Source: Pseudoips prasinana
Lineage: Eukaryota > Arthropoda > Insecta > Lepidoptera > Nolidae
Assembly (NCBI GenBank): GCA_951640165.1
Contig: OX621260.1
Location: 17,688,001 to 17,752,000, forward strand
Reading direction: 5' to 3'
DNA length: 64,000 bases
Below the pieces are notes generated by a model. The model was given only the letters and a program-made list of their open reading frames with translations, made no database searches and was not told the DNA's origin. Positions 42,801 through 55,300 of the stretch are shown piece after piece. Each line of letters begins with the position of its first letter. Positions within the stretch are counted from its first letter, which is position 1. Made by a program: the position numbers and the translations under genes.

Positions 42801-43310
42801 ATTTTTATTCCAAAATAATTAAAACTACGGAAATTATTTTCATATCAACCCTGTACACTCAAAACTAATTGAAATGGACCGTAAGTCAAAGTAATAATTT
42901 TATTTGTATTCATACAAATTCCATCATTTCATAAAAAAAAAGAAAAATAACTTTATTCCAAGAAACAAATTAAGTAAATAACAATGCATATATATATATG
43001 TTAAATAAAAAATTAAATGTGTGTATTATAATTACAACATAATTTTCTAATTGGGATGTTTGAGGGTGTGCGTTAATTACGTTACATGTTGTATGTATAG
43101 ACGCCGCTAGAAACTACTGCAACACACACTAGCTGCTCACAGCTAGATGTTCCCACCGGTCCGTAAGTGATTGGCGATAACAAGCAACTATAAGATAAGA
43201 TAAATACTCTTTATTGCACACCAATTACAGATAAAAATATAGGAAACATTGAAAGCAAATTGTACAATAGGCGGTCTTATCGCAGTCAGCGATCTCTTCC
43301 AGACAACCTT

Positions 43311-43341
<31 letters not shown>

Positions 43342-46300
43342 TACAGAAGGCGGCAATTATGGAAACGGCAGGCATCGTGAGGAGGTTCCTCACTCTGTCA
43401 CCCTGACCACCGGCGGCCTAGGGCGTATAACCCCGCCGCCGGGGGAGCTCTGTTTTTTACGTATTTATTTGTGTATTATTGTTTTATATATCGATTTTAT
43501 AAGAATAAATATGTATTAAATATGAAAATAAATAAATAAGTTGGAATAATAATATCTGGGGACAATGTCACACTGATCATCCTAGCCCTAAACTAAGCAA
43601 AGCTTGTACTATGGGTACCAGACGACGATATACATACTAATGTAGATAGATAAATACTTACATACATAGAAAACATCCATGACTCAGAAACAAATATTCG
43701 TGCTCATCACACAAATATTTGCACTTACCGGGATTCGAACCCAGGACCACCAGCTTCGTAGGCAGGAGCACTACCAACTAGGCTACGGTGACCGTCAACC
43801 TTTGGATGGATAAGAAGCAGAAATATAGAAAGACAACACGATAAGTGTAGTGCAAGATAAAATAATTTAAGTAGGAATCTAAATACTTACAAACTAATAA
43901 TGGCATTTACTTAATAGTAATACTACCATGTCATTAGATATAATACATAGACTCACGCCTGTTTCCCAGAGGGGTAGGCAGAGACAACGGATTTCCATTT
44001 GTCACGATCTTTGCACACGTCTTTTGCCTCGGTTACTGTCATTATATTTTTCATACATGCTCGCCGGTTTAGGATACTTCTGACCTGCCCTTTCTTGAGA
44101 ACGTCTCCGATTTGGTCAGAGAATGTTCGACGAGGTCTTCCCCTTCCGGTTGTTCCATTCACACAGGCCAGGTATACTTCTTTGGTCAATCTTCTTTCAT
44201 TCATCCTCTTTCACACCACAACACTCTCTTACATCAGTATTTCGAATTCTGTCTCTCAAAGTCACACCACACATACTTCTCAGAGCTCTCATTTCCACTG
44301 CATTTATTTTACTTTCATTCTTTTTCTGCCATACCCAACTTTCACTTCCATACATTAAAGTTGGCACTAACACTCCATCGTGCACGGCCAGTCGAGCCTT
44401 CTTTGAGACTTGCCGGCTACTCATAAAGGCGTTTAGTGCCCCATTCACTCTGTTCCCCGTATTTACTCTTCTAACAATAAAAATAAAATAAAATAAATTG
44501 TATAAATGTTTTAACATTCCGTGTACCTAAATATCTGTAATAAGTAACTAGAAATAATAACTGTATTACTACAAACATGTTCTGACTATTTACAAGCGCT
44601 TTTTTAAAGTCTACGTGAATAAAAACCTTTTTTATTTTATTTATTTTAATATCTTTTTCATATTTCCCATCTCTCGTAAACAAAGTTCCCAAATATACAA
44701 ACTCTTTCACCGACTCTCTCTTTCACGACTTTCTCTCCTCCAATCACAATATCACATGCTGTCGTGTATTCATCCATCTCAAATACCATTACTTTCGTCT
44801 TAGCAACATTCATTTTCATCCCTCTCCTTTCAACAGCTTCATGCATATTTGTTACCATCACCTGCAACTCGTCCACCGATGATGCAAGTAGAACTTGATC
44901 ATCAGCGTAAAGCAGACATTTGATGAGTAACTCATTCATCCTTACACCGCATTCACTTTCTTTCAAATCTTTTAAACAGCTATCCATGAATAGGTTAAAC
45001 AACCACGGTGACGCTACACATCCCCGTCTAACACGCTTTTGGATGCTAAACCACTCAGTGTATGACCCGTTAATTCTCACGCAAGCTCTGGAATCCCTAT
45101 AAAAAGATTTCAGTGCTTGAACAAGGTTGTCGTCCAACCCATACATGGACAGTACCGACCATAGCTCATTCCTCAACACTCTATCGTAGGCCTTTTCTAA
45201 GTCTACGAAGGCACAGTAGACCTTTTGGCCTTTGCCCAAAAACTTCTCTACTATGCTTCGTAGAGAAAAGACCTGATCCGTGCATCCCATTCCTCTTAGA
45301 AAACCCGCCTGTGCATCCCATATTTTCGCATCGGTTTCTTTCACAACTCTTTCAACCAATACTTTCGCATACAACTTACCAACGACGCTGAGCAGACTAA
45401 TCTATATATATATAAAAATCAATGCCACTTTTCGTTGTAATGTTATATCTCAACAACGCCTTTACCGATTTGGCTAATTTGGGTCTTGAATTATTCGTGG
45501 AAGTCCAGGGAAGGTATGTACATAGAGAAAATTAAAAAAAGTCTTGAAAAAGTGTAATATCAACATCTTTCTATACTCCCATATACAAACAATTTTTACT
45601 AATACTTAAAAGCGTAGCGAAGCACGTACCGGGCCGCTAGTGCCCCTATAGTTTTTACAGTCTTGCCGTGAGCCTTTCCCCTTGTAAAGAGGTACGATGA
45701 TTAAGCATGTATTAGATATAATACATACTTAATTACATAAACATAATGATACATACATAGATACATACATACATAATAAACAATATAATATGGAAGGACA
45801 GTGGAAATGCATTCATAGTGACAAGTAGTGGTTTTTCACTAGTGTTTTGAACAAACCAAAGGATTGAGCACATCTAATTGTTAAAGGCAACACATTCCAG
45901 AAGCAAGCTGCCTCAACAGTAAAAGATTTACTAAAAAAGTTAGTAGAATGTGTTGGTAAAGACAGGTTTAGGTTTTCTGACGATCACAATGATCTCGCAT
46001 GTGTATCACTTAGAAATTTAAATCGTTCTTTAACTCAACTATTTATTCAACTATGTTCGCGGTCAGACCATAGATGGGTGACCGCCAAAGTGGTTTATTT
46101 CTCAGCGCCTCCGTGCTTCGGAGGGCACGTTAAGCTGTCGGTCCCGGTTGTAGCCATTAGGCAATAGTCGTTAAGCCATATCAGTGCCCTAATAGGTGGC
46201 TTGAACAACTCTGACACTAGGGTACACACTGCCCACACGATAAGTAACCACTGCAATATATATTTATCGTTCATATATAGTTTATCGTTCATATTTCGTT

Positions 46301-49300
46301 TGGCACTGAGCTGGTGTGTACAATTAAAGTACAGACGAAGAAACCCTTCCAGTTGGTAGTGCTCCTGCCTACGTAGCTGGTGGTCCTGGGTTCGAATCCC
46401 GCTAAGTGCAAATATTTGTGTGATGAGCACGAATATTTGTTTCTGAGTCATGGATGTTTTCTATGTATTTAAGTATTTATCTATCTATATAAGTATGTTT
46501 ATCGTCGCCTGGTACCCATAGTAACAAGCTTTGCTTAGTTTAGGGCTAGGATGATCTGTGTGACATTGTCCCCAGATATTATTATTATATTGTGTGTCCT
46601 ACATAATACTCTAGACTAAGAACTGTTTGCGTTTCACGCCGCAGGTCATGGGTTCGATTCCCAAATATCTGTATTTGGGTGCATGAACATGTCTGCTTGT
46701 CCTGAGTCTGGGTGTAATTATCTATATAAGTATGTATTTACAATAGGAAAGTAGTATATGGAGTATGTAGGATATCTGGTTTCCATAGTAGTTTGGGATC
46801 AGATGATAAGATAAGATAAGATCATTTTATTTGCATTTGTCATGGTAATTATACAGGTCTTATAAATAAATTAGGGTTCACATGTCTAACCAGATAGACT
46901 GGTATACAAATATTAAACTGTTAATTAAGCTGTATTACATTACACTATTTTATGTCCACTAATGAATTACAAATATATTATATCATTAAAATTACGTCAA
47001 GAAGTTAGTAAATAGGTACACAAACAATAGTAAAATGTCAGTAAACATAAAATTATACAGATACAATACAAATATACACAATTACACACAGGTACAAATC
47101 ACAATTATTATTAGTATGCCTTAATGTCAAAAAACTCCTGAATTGTATAAAAACATTTTTCTATTAGCCATGTCTTCAATCTAAGTTTAAATAACCTAAG
47201 GGGTAGTTCTCTTAGCGACCGTGGCCGATGGCCGTGTATAATGTCCCAGGATATTATTATTCCTAAATATCCGGTTTCCGGCCTATAAAGAATAACAGAA
47301 CCGCTATATATCATCCCGTGGGTGTCGTAAAAGGCGACTAAAGGATACACCAGGTAGTCGGGCTGCAGCGCCACCTGTGTACTAGCTACCACCTAATTGC
47401 GGTCGCCAACTCGTATGGCCAAAATAGTATTCAATAAAATTCCTGAAAAATTAGAACGTTAAATCTAGACAATTTTAAAAAAGAATTATTTAACATTTTG
47501 ATAAATAAATGTTATTATTCATTGAAGGATTATTTAGACGACAATTCTATAATTACTGCCTCAAAAAATTGTACATCAACTCACCTGCGTTGACAATTAT
47601 GAATTTATTGGACATTAATATTTAGAATGACATGTAATACGTACTTTGACATTTTTATATTTAAATTAATTATTTTAACCAATGAATTTGTAATATTATT
47701 AGTTAAATTATTCATTATGTTAATTAAATAAAATATTTGTACGCCTGTGGGCAAAACATAGAGGATCTGCCTGTTTGTAACATCTCACAACTTGTTGTAA
47801 TTTGACCTATGTCAACAAATAAAGATTCTGATTCTGAACTCGCATGCCAAGCGCGGTAACTACGACAAACCCCTCCAAAGGCAACATAACAGAAACCTTT
47901 GGGGGAGGCCTATGTCTTAGTTTAAAAATGGACAGTACAGAAACTACCTACAAAGGGACGAAACGGCACACTTTTTTTTTTTTTTTTTTTGAAGCTATAC
48001 TTCTTTTGCCGCGATGGAGAAAAATGATGAGAGTGAATTTTTACGATGCGCGCGCACACTGACACCTAAATTTAACAGCATGAAGTTAGTTCTAGGTGGT
48101 ATGAAAATTGATAACTGGGTCAATCAACTTTTAAAGTACTCCTTTCGTGTCCCTATGAAATTAAAATTCAAAAACAATATTAAATATGAATATTTTGTAA
48201 ATATTGTTGTTATATTATGGAATAAGACGCTTAGATGTTATGTTACTATGTTTATATGTACAACTTTTTAAATTATTTGTCGCTTTTTTGTAAAAACGCA
48301 GGGGAGCACTGTCGATATTCTTACAAAAACAGTATGTCCCCAGGTATGGGCCACAACAAACATTTGCCTTTTTTTCGGCTTAGGTGCTTAGAGACATAGG
48401 TTTTTAATATTTTTATTAGATAGCTATTTGAGTAAGCTTAGCTAAAAAGACAGTTGATACATATTTTTTAAATTATAACGTACATTTTTATTTTTTTAAG
48501 TGTTTGTCCCCAAAGAGAATCTAAAACATCAATTCTACTGCGTTATATGAAAAAAATCCAAAATTTCTCGAGAGATAGCTCTAAGCTTTAGTTAATAGCG
48601 GGAGTGATTATCTCTAACTACGTTGGCAAGCCGCAGCAAGATCAATGTCTCACAGGTCGGCCGTCACTGTGCGACAAGCTCTCAAGAGGTGTGCGTGGTT
48701 TTATTACCGCTCTACTAAGTTACGACATCAATTTGGGTAAGATTTTATAATTAGTTGCTTTTGTTATTTAAATTTAAAGCCTTTTTGTTCTAATTTTAAA
48801 ATAAGACCACTATCATTTCGTTTCATTCCGTAAATGTGAATTTATAATCGATTTTCTGTTACTTTTTCCCCCGCGTTTCTGTAAATTTCTCTGGCGTTGT
48901 AGGTAACTTTAGAGAATGTATGGCAAAGGTGATACCGATTTTAATCATAATAATTCGTCTTTATTTGTAATAATAACGTCAACTTTCTATTATTTTTAAA
49001 ATATTTGAACTAAATATTTAAATAACTGTATTATATTTAATTTCAGATCGAACTAAAATACAAAACAAAAAGTATAAATGTCAATTAGTGCGGCTGAAAA
49101 ACAGAAACTTTATAAAGAACGATTGGAAAATAATTCCGGAAGTTACGAAGAGGCAAAAAGAAAGCCAAGGGAACGATACCCCGAAAGATAAAGATTAGTC
49201 AAAGATTTGACTCCAAAAGAAATAACGAAAAATATGTTAAACAGAGTTTTGGAAAATACACCGCCAAGTTTTCGGAGACCTGAAATTACGATTTAAGAAA

Positions 49301-52300
49301 CGCGGAAAATCACAGAAAATGATGAACATTTTTACTAATAAGAGTCGCAAAATATATATGAAGATGTACATTCCCAGAGCACGACTAACCCAACACTTTA
49401 ACGAAGACATCCCGGACGTCAGCCTGTACGACATTAGAATGGCTCTCAAACAGCTTAAGAATAACAAAACGCCTGGTGATGATGGACTTAAAACAGAGCT
49501 TCTAAAGGCGGGTGGTACACCAATCCTACGGGCCCTTCAGAAGTTATTTAACTCCGTCATACTAGAAGGTTAAACGCCACAGGCATGACACAGAGGTGTG
49601 CCAGTGCTCTTTTCAAAAAGGGTGATAAAACCCTCCTGAAGAAGTACAGACCCAGCACACTGCTGAGCCATGTTTACAAATTGTTTTCGAGAGTCATTAC
49701 GAAACGTCTTGCACGCAGGTTTGACGACTTCCAGCCTCTCGAACAAGCCAGTTTCCGTAAAAGCTTTAGTACCATAGACCACATACATACGCTGTGGCAA
49801 GTTATACAGAAGACCGAGGAGTATAACAAGCCATTATGCTTAGCGTTGTGGACTATGAGAAAACCTCGGATTCAATCGAAACCTGGGCCGTAATGAGGTT
49901 TCTCCAAAGGAATCGAATACCGGTATATCAAGGTGTTAAAGTGTTTGTATGAATACGCTACTATGTCTATGCAACTCCAGGACCAGAACTCGAAACCTAT
50001 CCACTTGCAGCGAGGTGTGTGACTGGGAGATGTTATATCTTCGAAATTGTTCACCGCTGCATTGATGTCTTCAAGCTTCGGGAATAGGAAGGCTTTGGCA
50101 TCAATGTCATGGCTGAGACCTTTGAAGACCTCGGTACAATGCTCGATTGCGTCAGCAGAGTCTCTCAACAAGTGGGTCTGAAACATCCATGAAGCACCCA
50201 CTCTAGTTAAGGTTGGAGACTCTGAACTCGAAGTTCTATTGATATTTACCTAGGACAGATCATCCAACTAATTAGGTCCAACCTAGAGAAGGAGGTCATT
50301 CGTAGAATTTAGCTCGGCTGGGCAGCGTTCGGGAAGCTACGTAACATCTTCTCCCAAACACCGCCGTGTCTCAAGTTGAAAGTCTTCGACCAGTGTGTGT
50401 TGCCAGTGATGACTTACGGAACAGAGACGTGGTCGCTCACTATGCCCCTTATCAGACGGCTCAAGATCACCCAAAGAGCAGTGGAAAGGGCTATTCTTGG
50501 AGTTTCCCTGCGAGATCGAATCAAAAATGCTGAGATCCGCAGGCGAACCAAAGTAACCGACATATCCCGAAGAATTGCGAAGCTGAAGTGACAGTGGGCA
50601 GGGCACATAGCTCGTAGAACCGACGGCCGAAAAGTTCTCGATTGGCGACGACGATCCGGAAGTCGCAGCGTAGGCAGGCCCTCTACAAAATGGACCGATG
50701 GTCGCTGGATGCGGATAGCGCAAAACCGGTAATTGTGGCGATCTTTCGGGGAGGCCTTTGTCCATCAGTGGGTGTCTTTCGGCTGATATGACGATATATT
50801 CTTCTCGTGATAAACAACCTTGTTCAAGTTACAAGAAGAAAATTCTAAAATCGCAGTTGGTGATCTACACGTAAACATTTACGCAGTTTCTTACAAAATT
50901 TAAAAACATAAATTTAATTTTATGTTGATCTTACTCGCCAAATATTAGTTTAGAAAATAATGAAGAAGGTTATAATAATATTAAGTATTTTTATTTTGTG
51001 TTTTTCTTTTATTTTATAATGGTTTCTTAGATCTCTTTTAGGCCTTAGATCTCATTTATTTTTAACATGCGGATTTTCAACACATTCTCTGTTGTTACCA
51101 AATAGTTTTCTCTAGCGTTACTAAATGTCCCTACCTTTTTGATTTTCTTTTGGTAGTTTGTTACAAGATTTTCACTCATTTATACATAAAAACTAACAAA
51201 ATGTAAACCTTAATATCTGCTTGTTGTCATATTATATAACTATTAATACTGATTATGTTCAAGTATGATTGTTTTAAAAAATAAGCTGTCGCAATGGTTA
51301 TGGTAACGCCGTAGACCTTAAAACATCATTTATTATGTGATAATATAATGAAAAAGAAAGTCTGATTATATTAATATGTACTGTTTGATAATCTCTAACC
51401 AATAATACAATTTGTATAAGTAATATGTTGTGTTTTACTCTATAATAATAATTCTTAATTTTAGTAACGCGAGAGATCCATAATCATAAAGTATAAAAAA
51501 TATCCGAAAATATAACAAAAACTTCGCAGCTACTACGAAAAACATAAAATTCAATATATTTCCTTAGTGACGGCACAATAAGTTTATTAAAATATGTAAA
51601 AGTATATTTTCAAAAAAGTCTTGCTCAAACCACTGAAAGGAGCACTTTAAAAGTTGATTGTCCCAACTATGTTCAAGTTGTATATTCTAGTATTTTTATT
51701 TAAATAAAATCTTTCTTATTAATTTTAATATTTATCGTTAATCACTACTGCATTTTAGTTATTTTTTTTCCATACGCCAAAGAAGTATAACTTCTAACGC
51801 GTGTACACACACTCTTTTTTTTTTTATTATTCACGTAGACTTTAAAAAAGCGCTTGTAAATAGTCAGAACATGTTTGTAGTAATATAGTTGTATACATTA
51901 TTATTTCTAGTAACATAGATATTTAGGTACATATTGTATGAAAACATTTATAAAATTTATTTTATTATAGCAATGATATTTTTAGCTAGCTCGTATCAAG
52001 TTATTGTCAAGAAATTATGTTTGATTATCTAGTTTAAGTCTAATATTTTTACTGCATATTGTCAATGGTTCTGTCTATATTAAGGTATTATTATTATGAC
52101 GGACCTTGTGTTAATAACGACGGTCGCGCTTTAATGCTACCACTCACACAGACATGCGCTGAGCATCAACATGACACCTAAGCGGTAGTCGCGGTGCAGT
52201 CAGTTGTCAGTGCCGCGTCAAAACGAGTGGTCGAGTATAAGTTTATCTCTGAAATCTTTTTAAAAATCCACGTGCGTATTGCGTAGTATACTGCTTTATC

Positions 52301-55300
52301 AAAAGTAGTAGGTCTCTAGAACATTAAAAGTTACAATCCTAAAGTTGAGCGTACGTATGTAATTATTTCATCAACATAGGCACAGTATAGATTGACGGTT
52401 TCCATAGCCTAGTTGGTAGTGCTCCTGCCTACGAAGCTTGTGGTCCTGGGTTCGAATCCCGGCAAGTCCAAATATTTGTGTGCTGAGCACGAATATTTGT
52501 TTCTGAGTCATGGATGTTTTCTATGTATATATGTATTTATCTATCTATATAAGTATGTATATTGTCGCCTGGTACCCATAGTACAAGCTTTGCTTAGTTT
52601 GGGGCTAGGATGATCTGTGTGACATTGTCCCCAGATATTATTATAGATATGGACAGTAAGGTAACTAAACCTTAGTTACCTTACTGTCCATATTTATACA
52701 GTGCCTATGTCCAGCAGTGGACGATATCAGGCTATTGATGATGATGATGAACTATATACAGTGTCGGATTTAAAATATCAATGCAAATATTACACGTTTA
52801 AAAGTCAATAATATAGAAACACATGTGTTGGTAACTGATACTATCATTGATAATAATGTTTTATTGTTTGTGCATGAAAATGTTTCAGCACGAAATAATT
52901 TATGTCACATTGGTATATGTTTGTTATCTACACGGCTAGTGTCTGAGCGGTGTAACCCGCGTTATACTCCCGATTGGCAAGTTTGATTCCCGCACCAGAC
53001 AAATCTATTGAGATTAGAAAAAGTTTGTTAAGCCGTTGGTCTTACTTATCATGACAACAGCTATGGTCAATTCTTTCTTTGTCTATCGTATGGTATCAGA
53101 GTTGTTCAAGCCGCCCAGTAGGCCCCTGACATGGCTTATAGACTTGTCTATTGAAATCAACCGGGACCGACAGTTTAACGTGGCCTCCGAAGCACGGAGA
53201 CGCTATTAAATTAAACTCTAACGGTCACCCATCTATCTGGACTAACCGCCAGCCTAGATGCTTTACCTAGCCGATCACTTACGGACCGACGAGTGCCGAA
53301 ACCAATGTTGCGATAAGATAGATAAGATAAGATAAGACATTTATTTCTGAACAAATTTACATTTGTGTTGAAAATATAAATATAAATAATACTTACAACT
53401 AAAATATATTTTAACAAGACAGCCAAAATAGCAAGTTAGAAATGATAATAATAAATAACAAAAAAACATACATCAATCATTTTAAAACTATTTTTTATCT
53501 TCAGTGTACTCTGAAATGCTATAGTAACCTTTTTTCAACAAAAATGCTTTAAGCTTATTGCTAAAAATATTTGCATCTATTATAGTTTTAAACTCTAGAG
53601 GCAATTTGTTGAATAATGTGATAGCTTGTACTCCAGCGCTATGTTGTACCACATTCAGGTTCGGTTGAATCGCCTTTGTGAGGTCTTTCCTGCGACTATT
53701 TAATCTTGTTTCTCTGTCCGATTCCGATTCATATTTTGATAAATGTTTAATAAGATTAGTTAGGACTATAAAGATATAAAGGCAGGGTATTGTTAATATT
53801 TCTAATCTGATGAAATGTTCTCTACAAGATTCTATCTGTTTGATGCGCACTATTGTTCTTATGGCTCTTTTTTGTATGACAAAAGCTGCATTTATGTTGT
53901 ACTGATAACTATTTCCCCAAAATTGAATGCTGTAACGTAACTTTGATTCAACTAGCGAGAAATAAACCATCTTAAGTTGAGTAACAGAAATGACATCTCT
54001 CAAACTCCTGATTGCATAACAAGCAGAACTTACTGTGTTTACTATGGAAGACACTTCTTGTTTCCAGTTCAACAGGGCATCTATTTCTACTCCTAGAAAT
54101 TTGACGTTTTCCACAATTTCAATTTTGTTTCCATGAGACATTACCTGCATTCTATTCGTATTTTTAGCTGTTGACTTGAATAGTAGGCATTTCGTCTTGT
54201 TTGAATTCAAAATTAGATTATTAACACCAAACCATTTTTCAAACGACTCGTATATTTCCCGTATTTTGTCTTCTAGCCGTTGTATAGTTTTTTCGGCAAT
54301 GATTGCATTTGTATCGTCAGCGAAAATTACTAGTTTAGCTTCTGGAGCGTGATTTGCTATGAAAGCCGACAAATCATTCAAAAAGATAACAAAAAATATT
54401 GGTCCTAAAACTGAGCCTTGTGGTACACCGCGGTTTATATCTTTGATGTCTGATTTGAAGGCTTTTTGCTCGTTTTCAATCTTCTGCTCTTCTCAACAAA
54501 CTGTTTTCTATCCTGTAGATATGACTTAAACAACTGTAAATTTGCATTTCTAATACCGTAATGTTCCAATTTTGTCAGTAGTATATTATGATCTACTGTG
54601 TCGAAAGCAGAGCTTAGATCCAGGAAAAGCCCTGCAACCATTTGTCTATTATTAAGATTTGTTAGGACCTCTTCTAATAGAGAGTCGATTGCATCCGCTG
54701 TACATATAGATTTTTGATAACCAAACTGAGCAGCATTCAATATTTTGTTAGCGTTTAGATGTTTAACAAGTCTGTCCTTCATCATACGTTCTAATAATTT
54801 TGACAAAACCGGTAATAAAGAAATCGGCCTATAGTTGACTGGATCAGTCATTTTGCCTTTTTTAAATATTGGTAATATTCTAGCAACTTTGAACTGTTCA
54901 GGAAAAACTCCAGAACTGATGCAGTTATTAAAGAAGCTTGTTAGAGGACAGGTAAGGATATCAATATTTTCTTTAATTATGGTTAGTGGAATATTGTCGT
55001 ACCCAAAAGAGGACTTGCTATCCATATTTTTTACCATATTATACACCTCTACTGGTAAGATTTCATCAAATATCATATCAGTTTCAACCCTTTTAACATT
55101 TTCAACAAGATACATTTTGGCCAGTTCTGGATCGAAAGATTTTAGTTGAGATTTATTTTGAAATATATCAGCAAAAATGTTAGCTATTTGTACCGGATTA
55201 TTTGTGGCCAAATCATTAATTTTGATTATTGGATTGTTGAGGGATTTTCTTTTTTGGTTACTTCGATGCTGGTTAACAATTTTCCAAATAAGTTTACTAG

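Larger units (their letters stand above)
43953..45700 (-). pseudogene. RTE-like reverse transcriptase interrupted by two insertions
   Basis: Minus strand. Before the Helitron: 'IIVPLYKGKGSRQDCKNYRG'. After it: 'SLLSVVGKLYAKVLVERVVK', 'CAFVDLEKAYDRV' (catalytic Asp), 'VRRGCVASPWLFNLFMDSCL', 'KCLLYADDQVLLASS' (Asp pair), 'VYLGTLFTRDGKYEKDI'. After the R165 repeat: 'RRVNTGNRVNGALNAFMSSR', 'LVPTLMYGSESWVWQKKNES', 'MRALRSMCGVTLRDRIRNTD', 'GTTGRGRPRRTFSDQIGDVL'. A small frameshift lies near 44200. Clade assigned from motif style. Confidence 0.82.
43950..45710 (-). mobile_element. RTE-like LINE, 5' truncated, with 17-bp target duplication
   Basis: 'attagatataatacata' flanks both ends (43933-43949 and 45711-45727). 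Carries a minus-strand RT, interrupted by the R165 repeat (44477-44645) and a Helitron (45401-45640). Both interruptions are clean, so the RT reads through when they are ignored. Confidence 0.88.
47991..51794. mobile_element. 3.8-kb DNA transposon, probable parent of the gaagttatactt MITEs, interrupted by an RTE LINE
   Basis: Left end 'gaagctatacttcttttgcc' and right end '...aagaagtataacttc' are terminal inverted repeats. Further in, 'caatcaacttttaaagtact' + cctttc and 'gaaaggagcactttaaaagt' + tgattg form subterminal inverted repeats. The first ~110 and last ~45 bp are those of the short MITEs at 38809 and 58322. Carries a fragmentary ORF (49078-49300). No transposase catalytic domain was recognised. 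The RTE LINE lies at about 49320-50800. Confidence 0.7.

Noticed and set aside
44112..45477. Plus-strand ORFs at 43999-44491 and 45113-45477
   Set aside because: Antisense to the RTE-like RT frames; composition (Ser/His/Leu rich) is typical of complementary-strand shadows.
53211..53308. A true 5S rRNA gene
   Set aside because: Similarity is limited to the internal promoter part; the terminal stem of 5S is absent and a SINE body follows.
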